In this document: piece after piece, positions 15,842-25,479 of the stretch
How the letters are laid out: each line of letters opens with the position of its first letter
Position numbering within the stretch: the first letter of the stretch is position 1
NCBI GenBank assembly: GCA_025054775.1
Contig: JANWZA010000022.1
Coordinates: 1-64,000 of the forward strand
Reading direction: 5' to 3'
Length of the DNA stretch: 64,000 bases
DNA from: Microscillaceae bacterium
Lineage (GTDB): Bacteria > Bacteroidota > Bacteroidia > Cytophagales > Microscillaceae
Program-made: the position numbers and the translations under genes
The notes under the pieces: generated by a model
What the model saw: the letters and a program-made list of their open reading frames with translations, nothing else
Database searches by the model: none
What the model was told of the DNA's origin: nothing

Positions 15842-16291
15842 GTTTTTGAATAAAATGTTTGAATTAAAGGTTTGAAATGATTTTTAAGTTCAAAAAACTA
15901 TGCCTTAATAAGACATAGCCCGCAAGAATGATAATGGCATTGATTATAAGAAGATATTAAATTCATTAAGCTATGCCTGCGGAATTAATTATAAGCACAT
16001 ACTTTGCTTCATTTTGGTTGATGGTGTAACTTCCATAGATTTTTTTAATAAAAGAAAGCCTAATAGTATATTTATGAAATGTTTTGTGAATACTTATAGG
16101 TGTCAAATCAGTTTAGTTAGATACTTTCTCTAAACAACAAGGGCAAATGTTATGCAAATTGAAAAAAAGCAACGAGGATTTCGCAGATTAAGGTTCTTTT
16201 GTTAATTTTGCAACTTAAAATATACCTCTCTTCCTGAGATTGGTATTATCAGATACAAATGTAAAGATTTTTTTCATTTAACCAAAAAAAG
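15842..16291. other. 450-bp divergent intergenic region upstream of secA
   Basis: No gene is seen. A secA-directed -7 box TAATTTTG lies at 16203-16210. CTATGCCTT at 15898-15906 recurs at 28637-28645 and inverted at 28806-28814. No strong hairpin was recognised. Confidence 0.4.
16203..16210 (+). promoter_or_regulatory. secA -7 box
   Basis: TAATTTTG matches TAnnTTTG and lies about 80 bp before the secA ATG. No -33 box at the right distance was recognised. Confidence 0.35.
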
Positions 16292-19200
16292 ATGTTAAAT
16301 CTGTTAAATAAAGCCTTAGCGAAGATTTTTGGTACAAAAGCGGAGAGAGATTTGAAAAGATTGCTTCCTTGGGTAGAAAAGATTAACAAAGAATGGGAAG
16401 CCCTCGCACAAAGCCATGTAACCGATGATATGCTTCGTGCTAAAACGTATGAAATTAAGCAATATATTGAACAAAGACTACAAGGAATAGATAATCAAAT
16501 AGCTCAACTTCACCAAAAAATAGAGCAAGAACCCGATGTTCTGAAAAAAGAAACTCTTTTTGAAGCCATAGATGCCAAAGAAAAAGAACGTAATAAGCAA
16601 CTGGAAGTGGTTTTATTAGAAGTCCTACCTTTGGCTTTTGCTATTGTAAAAGAAACTGCCCGAAGACTCAAAGAAAATAAGCAACTAGTAGTTACCGCTA
16701 CCGATTGGGATAGAGAGTTGGTGGAAAAATATAAAAAAACCTACATCACTCTTGAAGAGGGCAAAGCAATTTGGGCAAATACTTGGATAGCTGCAGGCAA
16801 CCCCGTTACATGGGACATGGTGCATTATGACGTGCAACTGATTGGAGGAGTTGTATTGCACGAAGGCAAAATTGCAGAAATGGCAACAGGAGAAGGTAAA
16901 ACCTTGGTAGCTACCCTACCCGCCTTTTTGAACGCCCTAGCTAAACGCGGAGTACACATAGTAACAGTAAACGACTACCTTGCCAAACGCGACTGCCAAT
17001 GGATGGGACCTATCTATGAATTCCACGGCTTGCGTGTAGATTGTATCGACCTGCACGAACCCCACACCGAAGCCCGTAAACACGCCTACCAAGCCGATAT
17101 TACCTACGGCACTAATAACGAGTTCGGTTTTGATTACCTACGCGACAACATGGCACGAGACCTCAGCGAAGTAGTACAGCGAAAACTCCACTTTGCCATA
17201 GTAGATGAAGTAGACTCTGTTTTAATTGATGATGCACGCACCCCACTCATCATTGCTGGACCAGTAGGCAAAACTAACGACGAGCAACTTTATTACGAAC
17301 TTAAACCACGTATCGAACGACTAGTAGAAGCTCAAAAAAAGATAGTAAACGAGTTCTTACAAGAAGCAAAAAAGAAATTAGCTTTAGGCGACGAAAAAGA
17401 AGGAGGCTTGGCACTATTTAGAGCCTTCCGCGGTTTGCCTAAAAGTAAACCCCTTATCCGATTTCTAAGCGAGACAGGCAAAAAGCAAATCTTGCAAAAA
17501 ACTGAAGCCTACTACCTGCAAGATAACCAAAAATACATGCCCGAGGCAGACAAACCACTATATTTCACGATTGACGAAAAAAACAACCAAGTCGAACTTA
17601 CAGAACGTGGTATAGAATTTATTACTATGGCAGGAGAAGATGCCAACTTCTTTGTCTTGCCTGATATTGCCACGCAATTAAGCGAAATTGAAAAAAAATT
17701 TGCAAATAATGAAGCTGAAAAATTTGCCCAAAAAGAGAAATTGTTAGAAGAGTACAGCCTGAAATCAGAACGTATTCATGCCGTACAGCAATTGCTCAAA
17801 GCCTATTGCTTATTTGAAAAAGATGTAGATTACATCATTGACGAGGGCAAAGTGAAAATCGTGGATGAACAAACAGGACGTATCATGGAAGGCAGGCGTT
17901 GGTCTGATGGATTGCACCAAGCTATTGAAGCCAAAGAAAAAGTTAAAGTAGAAGAAGCTACCCAAACCTATGCTACCATTACTCTGCAAAATTACTTCCG
18001 TATGTATCATAAGTTGGCAGGTATGACAGGCACCGCCGAAACCGAAGCCGCTGAATTTTGGGAAATCTATAAGTTAGATGTAGTAGTTATTCCTACTCAC
18101 AAAAAAGTAATTAGAGAAGACCGCAACGATGTTATTTTCAAAACAAGCAAGGAAAAATATGCAGCTATTATTGCAGAAATAGAAAGGTTGGTTAATGAAG
18201 GCAGACCTGTACTAGTAGGTACTACCTCAGTAGAAAACTCCGAACTCTTGAGCCGTATGCTCAACTTCAAAAAAATTAAACACCAAGTCCTTAATGCGCG
18301 CTTGCACCAAAAAGAAGCCGAAATCATTGCCGAAGCAGGTAAACCACGCACCGTTACCATCGCCACAAATATGGCAGGACGTGGCACAGATATCAAACTC
18401 ACCCCCGAATCTCGTGCAGCAGGAGGGTTAGCTATCATCGGCACAGAACGCCACGAATCAAGACGTGTAGACAGGCAACTTCGCGGACGAGCAGGAAGAC
18501 AAGGCGACCCCGGAAGCTCCCAATTCTTTATTAGCTTTGAGGACAACCTCATGCGTATCTTTGGATCCGACAGTATTGCTAAATGGATGGATAGGCTCGG
18601 TATGAAAGAAGGAGAGTCTATTCAAGCAGGTATTCTCACACGTTCAGTAGAGAGAGCTCAAAAAAAGGTAGAGGAGAATAACTTCGGCATACGAAAGCGG
18701 TTGTTAGAATACGACAACGTAATGAATGCCCAACGTGAAATTATTTATCGCCGTAGGCGAAATGCTTTACAGGGAGAACGACTAGAATTAGATATTGTAA
18801 ATACTTTTTACGATGTGTGTGAACTCTTGGTAACTTCTTACCAAGCTCCCGGTAATTATGAGAACTTCAAAATGGAACTGCACAAAGTCTTTAACATCAC
18901 TCCCTCCATAACAGAACAAGAGTTCTACAAAAGTGATGCGAAAGTTATTACACAAAAATGCTTTCAAGAAGCAATAAAAGGTTATCAGGAGCGATGCAAA
19001 AAAAATATTGATAACCTTCTGCCTGCCATGAAGAATTTACGAAAGCAAAGACCCGACCTAACAGAAGTACTTTTACCGCTCCCTTGGGACAACAAACCCG
19101 ATAATATCGTAGAGATAATTATTAACCTAGACGATTTGTTGAATACCGAAGGAAAACACCTTACCAAAACCATACAAAAGTTCGTTTCCCTCAAAGTTAT

Positions 19201-19711
19201 TGATATAGCATGGAAAGACCATCTTCGCGAAATGGATGACCTGCGACAATCAGTACAAAATGCTGTTCTAGAACAAAAAGATCCCCTCCTAGTCTATAAA
19301 TTTGATGCCTTTGAATTATTTAGCCAACTTATCGCTAATATCAATCGTGAAATTGTAGAAACACTTACTCACTTATCTGTACCTGAAATCAATATTGAAC
19401 TTGAAGAAAAGATAGGTAACAAGACTAAAAACATCAAACCTACTAAAAGACCTGTAAGCAGAGACAATAAAACCAAAGAATTTAAGCCTAATTACCAAAC
19501 TTTCACGAACCAAGCAGCTATTGACGAGAATTTACTTTCAGACAAAGAAACACAAGAACCTGTTAAAACACAACCTATACGAGTAGAGAAAAAAATAGAC
19601 CGAAATGCCAAAGTGAATGTTCGCTATACTGACGGACGTATAGTAAAAGATGTGAAATTCAAAAATGTAGAAGAGGATATTCGCAAAAACAAGTGTGAGA
19701 TTATTGACTAA
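16292..19711 (+). CDS. secA: Protein translocase ATPase SecA
   Basis: SecA drives preproteins through SecYEG using ATP. Visible motifs are Walker A ATGEGKT (198-204), the DEVD box in FAIVDEVDSVLIDDART, the second nucleotide-binding domain GTTSVENSELLSRML, and ATNMAGRGTDIKL and RVDRQLRGRAGRQGDPGSSQF. At 1139 residues it is longer than proteobacterial SecA (about 900). The extra length comes from a helical N-terminal insertion (about 50-110), an insertion near 340-500 and a long C-terminal linker, as is usual in Bacteroidota. The C-terminus lacks the zinc-binding CxCxnCH tail and ends KFKNVEEDIRKNKCEIID. It is a single-gene unit with a weak hairpin (CCTAAA/TTTAGG, 19723-19743) after the stop. 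Confidence 0.97.
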   Translation: MLNLLNKALAKIFGTKAERDLKRLLPWVEKINKEWEALAQSHVTDDMLRAKTYEIKQYIEQRLQGIDNQIAQLHQKIEQEPDVLKKETLFEAIDAKEKERNKQLEVVLLEVLPLAFAIVKETARRLKENKQLVVTATDWDRELVEKYKKTYITLEEGKAIWANTWIAAGNPVTWDMVHYDVQLIGGVVLHEGKIAEMATGEGKTLVATLPAFLNALAKRGVHIVTVNDYLAKRDCQWMGPIYEFHGLRVDCIDLHEPHTEARKHAYQADITYGTNNEFGFDYLRDNMARDLSEVVQRKLHFAIVDEVDSVLIDDARTPLIIAGPVGKTNDEQLYYELKPRIERLVEAQKKIVNEFLQEAKKKLALGDEKEGGLALFRAFRGLPKSKPLIRFLSETGKKQILQKTEAYYLQDNQKYMPEADKPLYFTIDEKNNQVELTERGIEFITMAGEDANFFVLPDIATQLSEIEKKFANNEAEKFAQKEKLLEEYSLKSERIHAVQQLLKAYCLFEKDVDYIIDEGKVKIVDEQTGRIMEGRRWSDGLHQAIEAKEKVKVEEATQTYATITLQNYFRMYHKLAGMTGTAETEAAEFWEIYKLDVVVIPTHKKVIREDRNDVIFKTSKEKYAAIIAEIERLVNEGRPVLVGTTSVENSELLSRMLNFKKIKHQVLNARLHQKEAEIIAEAGKPRTVTIATNMAGRGTDIKLTPESRAAGGLAIIGTERHESRRVDRQLRGRAGRQGDPGSSQFFISFEDNLMRIFGSDSIAKWMDRLGMKEGESIQAGILTRSVERAQKKVEENNFGIRKRLLEYDNVMNAQREIIYRRRRNALQGERLELDIVNTFYDVCELLVTSYQAPGNYENFKMELHKVFNITPSITEQEFYKSDAKVITQKCFQEAIKGYQERCKKNIDNLLPAMKNLRKQRPDLTEVLLPLPWDNKPDNIVEIIINLDDLLNTEGKHLTKTIQKFVSLKVIDIAWKDHLREMDDLRQSVQNAVLEQKDPLLVYKFDAFELFSQLIANINREIVETLTHLSVPEINIELEEKIGNKTKNIKPTKRPVSRDNKTKEFKPNYQTFTNQAAIDENLLSDKETQEPVKTQPIRVEKKIDRNAKVNVRYTDGRIVKDVKFKNVEEDIRKNKCEIID

Positions 19712-19785
19712 ATCAATTTTTCCCTAAAAGCTTTTTCTTTAGGTTATGCTATAAAATAACAGAATCGGTAGTTAGATCTCTGCCA

Positions 19786-19793
19786 TATTTTTG
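19786..19793 (+). promoter_or_regulatory. -7 box upstream of the type IX cargo gene
   Basis: TATTTTTG matches TAnnTTTG. It is about 170 bp from the ATG at 19964, so it is only a possible promoter. Confidence 0.25.
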
Positions 19794-19963
19794 TAGTCAT
19801 TTTCACACTGATGTACATTTCACATCATTACCCGACTTTTTTGAGCACTTTTTAAGAGATTAGGTATGAATTTTACTGCAATAATGTATACTTTTATATA
19901 ATTTTTGCGTTTAATTAGAGCTAGGATGTCTGATTTGATGCAAATTTCAGCGAATAGATAGAA

Positions 19964-21871
19964 ATGTCCAAGCAATATATTGTTTGTGGGTGGGTGGGTA
20001 GCTTTTTTTCTTGTTTGTTTGCACTTATTAGTGTTGCTCAAAGACCTTGCTTTGAGGCAGATGTGCGGCGTGGGTGTGTGCCTTTAACCATAAAAATAAC
20101 AGAGTGTACTAACGGCGGTATCAATCTTTTATATAAGTATGGAGACGGAAATAATTTGCCCACCCCTTCTACCACACACACCTATAACAATCCCGGAGTG
20201 TATTCTATTACGCAAATTGGCAGTTTCAATGGACAAGGTGATAGCTTGCGAAAAGTGAACTACATTGAAGTCTTGCCCACTCCTGCTCCTCATTTCGAAG
20301 TATTTACGTGTGCAGACAGGCAAGTTTTTTTGAATGTAATTGATAAACAATATGAGAGTTATCAAATTGATTGGGGGGACGGGGTGAAACAAACTATTGC
20401 CCGCAATGCCCCACCTGTAAATCACATTTACAATACCACTGATAATTATACGATTACTGTAAAAGGAGTCTACATTCCTGGAGGCTGTGGAGCAGAAAAC
20501 GCACGTATCGTTACACCGATCAATAGCTTACCTTCACCACAAATTCTTCGCATTACTACTCAAACCAAAGACGAGAGTGTGGGAGCTATTAGTCTTAGCT
20601 TTCAAGCATTGCAAGGTTTTGATTATGAAGTCCGCTATCGTAAAAGTGGAGTAGCTAGTTTCCAAACCTTTTCTATATTGAAAAATGTAGAGGGGACACA
20701 AACCGTGGTAATTCCTAATTTAGATACTCAAAAAGAATTTTATTGCTTACAAATTGATATAGTAGATAAGTGTAACAACCGCTTGTCCTCAGAAGAGTTT
20801 TGTACTATAAACCTTAATGTAGAAGCCCGTGATTCAGAAAACCTACTATCTTGGAACAGGTACCTTATCAATTCGCATTTTCAAAGTTATCTCATAAGCC
20901 GCAATGGGCAAGTATGCGAAATTGTAAATGACTGGAACACAACCTCTTGGATAGATCGAGATGTACTCTGTAAGCAACAATATTGCTATGCAGTAGTGGT
21001 TCAAACGCAAAGCCTTCTTAACCAAGCCCGTATTACCAGCAATACGGAGTGTGTGCAAGTATTTAGCACTTTACAAGCCCCTGCTGTTAGCCAACTTAAT
21101 GCAACTATTCAAAGCGAAAAAAGTGTGGCTCTGTTTTGGAAATCTGAACCTTTGCCACGTATTTTACGATACACGATTGTACGTAATGAAAGAGATACAC
21201 TTATTATACAAGGTAATGACAATCAGGCACTTGATAATGACATTGATACCCACAAACAACCCTTTTGCTACCAAGTAAGCTATGAAAACGAGTGCGGCAA
21301 TCGCTCAGAGCTAGCTTCTAAAACATGTACTGCTTTCCTGCAAATAGCTCTGAATACCGCCACCGAAGCCTTTTTGCAGTGGTCTCCATATCAAAATTTT
21401 AACGACCAATTTGAAGGCTACTTTGTGCAAAAATTTGATGCTCAAAATAATCTTTTAGCAGAAGTGTGGAATGGTAATTTTAATTTTTGGGTAGATGATG
21501 CATTGCAAAATAGCCCACAAATTATTCGCTATCGGGTTAAGGTAAAAATTCGGGAGAATGTATTTAGTTATTCTAATTTCGTGCAATTAGAGCAAAAAAA
21601 TCGGCTTTTCGTTCCTAATGCTTTTAGCCCTAATAATGATGGTGTAAATGATACATTTGAACCCCAAGGACTTCATATTCACAAGTTTACGATGAAAATT
21701 TACAATCGTATAGGTGAAAAATTGTACGAAACTCAAGATATCAGGAAGGGCTGGAGCGGGCAAATTAACGGTACTGACGCCCCACAAGGCACTTATATTT
21801 ATGTTATTGAGTTTGAAGATTTCTTAGGTAATCAACAACAGCAACGTGGTACATTTCTCCTTCTACGATAG
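19964..21871 (+). CDS. Type IX-secreted protein with PKD-like domain and gliding-motility C-terminal domain
   Basis: The 635-residue protein has a signal peptide (GSFFSCLFALISVAQ). A PKD-like domain follows (CFEADVRRGCVPLTIKITEC, YKYGDGNN...HTYNNPGVYSI, about 27-100), then further immunoglobulin- or fibronectin-like beta domains. The last about 85 residues are a CHU/gliding-motility-associated C-terminal domain: RLFVPNAFSPNNDGVNDTFEP, YNRIGEKLYE, W.GQINGTDAPQGTYIYVIE. That domain is the recognised type B sorting signal of the type IX secretion system, so the protein is probably delivered to or anchored on the cell surface. The cargo role is established for the domain; its binding partner is unknown. 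No type IX machinery gene is in the window. Confidence 0.9.
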   Translation: MSKQYIVCGWVGSFFSCLFALISVAQRPCFEADVRRGCVPLTIKITECTNGGINLLYKYGDGNNLPTPSTTHTYNNPGVYSITQIGSFNGQGDSLRKVNYIEVLPTPAPHFEVFTCADRQVFLNVIDKQYESYQIDWGDGVKQTIARNAPPVNHIYNTTDNYTITVKGVYIPGGCGAENARIVTPINSLPSPQILRITTQTKDESVGAISLSFQALQGFDYEVRYRKSGVASFQTFSILKNVEGTQTVVIPNLDTQKEFYCLQIDIVDKCNNRLSSEEFCTINLNVEARDSENLLSWNRYLINSHFQSYLISRNGQVCEIVNDWNTTSWIDRDVLCKQQYCYAVVVQTQSLLNQARITSNTECVQVFSTLQAPAVSQLNATIQSEKSVALFWKSEPLPRILRYTIVRNERDTLIIQGNDNQALDNDIDTHKQPFCYQVSYENECGNRSELASKTCTAFLQIALNTATEAFLQWSPYQNFNDQFEGYFVQKFDAQNNLLAEVWNGNFNFWVDDALQNSPQIIRYRVKVKIRENVFSYSNFVQLEQKNRLFVPNAFSPNNDGVNDTFEPQGLHIHKFTMKIYNRIGEKLYETQDIRKGWSGQINGTDAPQGTYIYVIEFEDFLGNQQQQRGTFLLLR

Positions 21872-21903
21872 TTTTATGCTGCCTACAAATCAAACTTTTG
21901 TAC

Positions 21904-21911
21904 TATTTTTG
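21904..21911 (+). promoter_or_regulatory. -7 box for the exported-protein gene at 21969
   Basis: TATTTTTG matches the consensus and predicts a start near 21918, about 50 bases ahead of the ATG at 21969. Confidence 0.4.
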
Positions 21912-21968
21912 CGTATTTACTAGAACTAAGAGGATCTCTACACGTCATTTTCTCCTTTGTCTTATTTT

Positions 21969-22442
21969 ATGAAAAGTATTTATTTAGCAAACATATTCGC
22001 AAATTTGTTATTTTGGAATCTAACCTTTTCTATTGCTCAAACCACTGATTACACTTGGGACGAATACGGATTGAAGTTTAGTGTTCCAGTAGGTTTTGAG
22101 GAAACTGCTAATGATGAGACGCATTTTGAAGGAAAATGTGAAAAATCTAAAATTATTCTTTTCGGGCTTTATCCTATTAAGAGTAATCAAATTACAAAAA
22201 GTAATTTGAAAGACGCCTTTAACTCTATGACCAAAGAGGCAAACATGACTGTTGATGAAATACAAAATATTTCCTTTAATGGATTTGAAGGCATTTATGC
22301 CGAAGGTAAAATTAACAATGTAGAGGCTTTTTTTGCCTGTATGCTAGACCCTATGGGGGATTTGAATTTTATTGTTAGTGTATTACACGATAATGTAGAT
22401 GCCGCAGTAAAAATTGTAAAAAGTATTAAAAAAGTACGATAA
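21969..22442 (+). CDS. Exported protein of unknown function
   Basis: The ATG at 21969 gives 157 residues starting MKSIYLANIFANLLFWNLTFSIAQ, a clear signal peptide. A TTG four codons upstream is less likely. The mature protein begins WDEYGLKFSVPVGFEETANDE and ends in a predicted helix (AAVKIVKSIKKVR). The pattern of a strand with SVP.GF, a central KIILFGLYPI strand and a terminal I.SIK helix resembles the exported proteins at 11601 and 33924, so they may share a fold of the PsbP/DcrB kind. That link is inference. No function can be assigned. Confidence 0.75.
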   Translation: MKSIYLANIFANLLFWNLTFSIAQTTDYTWDEYGLKFSVPVGFEETANDETHFEGKCEKSKIILFGLYPIKSNQITKSNLKDAFNSMTKEANMTVDEIQNISFNGFEGIYAEGKINNVEAFFACMLDPMGDLNFIVSVLHDNVDAAVKIVKSIKKVR

Positions 22443-22450
22443 ATTTAACT

Positions 22451-22458
22451 ATCTTTGC
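22451..22458 (+). promoter_or_regulatory. -7 box for the 22543 gene
   Basis: TATCTTTG lies about 85 bp before the ATG, just after the previous gene's stop at 22442. Confidence 0.4.
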
Positions 22459-22542
22459 TTAAAAAGATTAAAGTTAGCTTGTCTATTAAATTCACTAACC
22501 TAAGAACAAGCGTGCTAAATCTAACACCACTTACTCAATGCA

Positions 22543-23973
22543 ATGGTTATGCAAATGTATACTCGCGTATTTGTGGCAGTAATTCTCATTTCCTTCTTAC
22601 TCTCACTCAATTTGATTGACCTCAAAGTATTCAACAGAGCGTTTCAATCAGGTACACCTAATAGTGATAACTATTTGCCCACAGAAAAGAAACAAAGTAA
22701 TACCTTACAAACTACCACCAACAAACCTATAACTGACAAAGCAAAAACTCCTACTCAACCTCAACTTCAAAAAAATAGGCAAGAAACAACTAAGGAAAAC
22801 AAGAAAGAAGAAAAAGATAAAAAAACTCCTCAAAAAAATGCTAATAATCAAGCAAATAATACTAATGCTAGCATTAGTATTTTAGAAACTAAACAACGCA
22901 TGGCTGAAGACAGCCTTTTACCACAACAGGAATATACAGCACTCGCTAAAATGCTTGCTGCTATGCCCATAGATTACGAACCATATAAATCGGTTTATGA
23001 AGATAAAGCTACTAAATTACATTATCTAGAATTTGAAAAAGCATGGGAGGGATTAAAAAAACAAAAATTAGATAAAATGCAAACTTGGAGAGATGAAGAG
23101 TTGATAGATCTTAATCAACAGCAAGGGAGTACGCTTTTTTATCCATTCAGCGGTCCTGATTTTCTGAATGCATATCACCTATTCCCCAATTGTGAGTACT
23201 ATCTTATGTTTGGTTTGGAACGAATAGGAGAATTACCTAAAAAAGATCAAATGAAACCTCCAATCTGGGCAAACTATTTATTTAGTGTGAGGCAGGCACT
23301 CTCCGAGCTTATGCAACGTAACTACTTTATTACAGCACGAATGAGTGTTACTCTCAACAATCCTAATGCTGTAAAAGGTGTCTTGCCATTGATTTGCATA
23401 TTCCTTGCTCGCACTGATAATGAAATTTTGAGTATTCAACGCGTTTATTTAGATAAACAAGGAAATGCTACCTACACTCATTTGCATGATTACTCTAAAA
23501 AAGGATTATCAGGTTTGTATATCGTTTTTTTGAATAAAAACAAAGAAAAAGCACAAAGACTCTATTATTTTAGTGCAGACCTTGCCGACGCCGCTATGCC
23601 TGCTAAAAAGGAACTCATCAACTTTATCAAAGCCTTTGACAATAAAATCACATTGATTAAATCAGCCTCTTATCTCTTGCATACAACGCACTTCAGTACT
23701 ATACGCAACCTCATACTTGATGATACTTTCGCTTGCCTGCAGGACGATACAGGTGTACCCTACAGCTATTACGTGAAAAATAATTGGGACGTGCAACTTT
23801 ACGGCAAATATGATAAACCCATACGCGACTTTAATTACGGCTATCAACTTGACCTGCAACAACGATTTAATACAGACAAAACCATAAAACCTCTTAATTT
23901 TACCTTTGGTTACCACTGGTGGACAGATAAGTCCAGCATATTACTTTGCCGAAAGAAAAAACGAGTAGAATAA
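22543..23973 (+). CDS. Membrane-anchored protein with a conserved YPFSGPDF domain, function unknown
   Basis: The 476-residue product has one N-terminal membrane segment (VFVAVILISFLLSLNLI). Next comes a long low-complexity linker rich in K, T, Q and N (about 30-112) and then a globular domain. The domain carries the motif TLFYPFSGPDFLNAYHLFP followed by YLMFGLERIGELP. This combination recurs in an uncharacterised family that I recognise only by that motif. The C-terminus ends with FTFGYHWWTDKSSILLCRKKKRVE. The topology suggests a periplasmic domain held to the inner membrane, or an uncleaved signal. Three closely spaced ATGs (codons 1, 3, 5) make the exact start uncertain. Enzymatic activity is not predictable from sequence alone. 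Confidence 0.8.
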   Translation: MVMQMYTRVFVAVILISFLLSLNLIDLKVFNRAFQSGTPNSDNYLPTEKKQSNTLQTTTNKPITDKAKTPTQPQLQKNRQETTKENKKEEKDKKTPQKNANNQANNTNASISILETKQRMAEDSLLPQQEYTALAKMLAAMPIDYEPYKSVYEDKATKLHYLEFEKAWEGLKKQKLDKMQTWRDEELIDLNQQQGSTLFYPFSGPDFLNAYHLFPNCEYYLMFGLERIGELPKKDQMKPPIWANYLFSVRQALSELMQRNYFITARMSVTLNNPNAVKGVLPLICIFLARTDNEILSIQRVYLDKQGNATYTHLHDYSKKGLSGLYIVFLNKNKEKAQRLYYFSADLADAAMPAKKELINFIKAFDNKITLIKSASYLLHTTHFSTIRNLILDDTFACLQDDTGVPYSYYVKNNWDVQLYGKYDKPIRDFNYGYQLDLQQRFNTDKTIKPLNFTFGYHWWTDKSSILLCRKKKRVE

Positions 23974-24201
23974 ATTCCTTTGGTTCAATTATGCTATTGC
24001 AATTTGTGAAAAGTTGATAAGTGTAAGAAATTTTAGGTTATGATAGGTGGTAATTCATTGATTTTCACACCGCTAATTTTTCTCTTTACAAACTCTAACA
24101 CTGCTCAAACTTATACGCCTAAAATGATTAACTTTTGATAATATTTCTCCTTTGGCAAATGCATCTGAAAAAATATTTTAATCCAAACCACTTGAACCAT
24201 C

Positions 24202-24747
24202 ATGCAAAACCTTTTTAACCCTTGGCATCATGTCTCCCCAGGCGAGAACGCACCTAATATTGTGAACGGTATTATAGAAATTCCCAAAGGAACTCGTGCA
24301 AAATATGAACTTGACAAAGAGAGCGGGCTTATTCGCCTTGACCGTGTGCTATATTCGTCAATTTATTATCCTGCTAATTACGGCTTTATTCCACAAACTT
24401 ATTGCGATGATAAAGACCCATTAGATATTTTAGTACTTTCGCAAATTGAAGTTGTACCAATGTGTATTATTCCTGCCAAAGTTATTGGGGTAATGCGTAT
24501 GTTAGATAATGGCGAAGCCGATGACAAAATCATTGCCGTTGCTGCTGGGGATCCAAGTGTAAGCTACATTAATGATATTTCGCAAATTCCTGCTCATTTC
24601 CTTTCAGAAATGCGTAGTTTTTTTGAAGATTACAAAAAATTAGAGAAAAAAACCGTAGTTGTAGAGGATTTTTTAGATAAACGAATAGCTATCCAAATCT
24701 TACAAGATAGCTTTATTCTTTACCAGCAAACTTTTGGTAAATCCTAA
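24202..24747 (+). CDS. ppa: Inorganic pyrophosphatase, family I
   Basis: Ppa hydrolyses the pyrophosphate released by biosynthetic reactions, pulling them forward. The 181-residue protein shows the family I core: [20 protein letters not shown] (active-site lysine and glutamate), [25 protein letters not shown] (the metal-binding DxDPxD-type segment, here DDKDPLD), and [12 protein letters not shown]. The length fits the bacterial family. The rsmE ATG begins 4 bp after its stop, so the two are co-transcribed. It is cytosolic. Confidence 0.95.
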   Translation: MQNLFNPWHHVSPGENAPNIVNGIIEIPKGTRAKYELDKESGLIRLDRVLYSSIYYPANYGFIPQTYCDDKDPLDILVLSQIEVVPMCIIPAKVIGVMRMLDNGEADDKIIAVAAGDPSVSYINDISQIPAHFLSEMRSFFEDYKKLEKKTVVVEDFLDKRIAIQILQDSFILYQQTFGKS

Positions 24748-24751
24748 ATTT

Positions 24752-25456
24752 ATGCACTTATTTTTTCAAGCTGATTTTACTGAAAAAAGCACCTTGCTTT
24801 GTGAAGAGGAGACGCACCATGCCGTTAAGGTACTTCGCTTGAAGCAAGGGGCTATTTTACAACTTACCAACGGCAAAGGGGAATTGTTTGATTTACAACT
24901 TGTGGATATACAAGGCAAACAAGCCCAAGTAAAGCTATTACAAAAAGTTACCGCCGAGCCGGCTAATTTTTGTATTCACTTAGCCATCGCCCCTACCAAA
25001 AACATGGAACGAGTAGAATGGCTTGTGGAAAAGTTGGTAGAAATTGGCATACAAAAAATTAGCTTTGTGCAGTGCGAACGCTCTGAACGTAAAAATTTGA
25101 ATTTAGAACGTTTGCAAAAAATTGCCATTAGTGCCTTAAAACAGTCTTTGCAAACTTTTTTGCCCACACTCTATCCGCTCATTTCGTTTAAGGAATGGAT
25201 AAAAAAAGATTTTTCGGCTAATACCCAAAAGTTTATTGCTTACCTTAGTGAAACACCTGCAGAATTATTACAAAAAAAATTGCAACCTAACCAAAATTAT
25301 GTGTTGCTCGTTGGTCCTGAAGGAGATTTTAGCCCACAAGAGGTAGCTTTGGCACAGAGGCAAGGTTTTGAGGTAGTGAGTTTAGGCAAAAATCGGCTGC
25401 GTACTGAAACGGCAGGGTTAGTAGCATGCCTTACATGTCAAATAGTAACTTCATAA
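24752..25456 (+). CDS. rsmE: 16S rRNA (uracil-1498-N3)-methyltransferase RsmE
   Basis: RsmE methylates U1498 in the decoding region of the small ribosomal subunit with S-adenosylmethionine. The 234-residue protein starts MHLFFQADF and has an N-terminal PUA-like domain (HHAVKVLRLKQGAILQLTNGKG). Its SPOUT domain carries the knot motifs LLVGPEGDFSPQEV and VSLGKNRLRTETA. The ATG at 24752 is preferred over the TTG at 24734, which lies inside ppa. It follows ppa by 4 bp and ends 23 bp before the convergent peptidase gene. Confidence 0.93.
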   Translation: MHLFFQADFTEKSTLLCEEETHHAVKVLRLKQGAILQLTNGKGELFDLQLVDIQGKQAQVKLLQKVTAEPANFCIHLAIAPTKNMERVEWLVEKLVEIGIQKISFVQCERSERKNLNLERLQKIAISALKQSLQTFLPTLYPLISFKEWIKKDFSANTQKFIAYLSETPAELLQKKLQPNQNYVLLVGPEGDFSPQEVALAQRQGFEVVSLGKNRLRTETAGLVACLTCQIVTS

Positions 25457-25479
25457 AAAGCCTACCAGTCCAAGAATGT

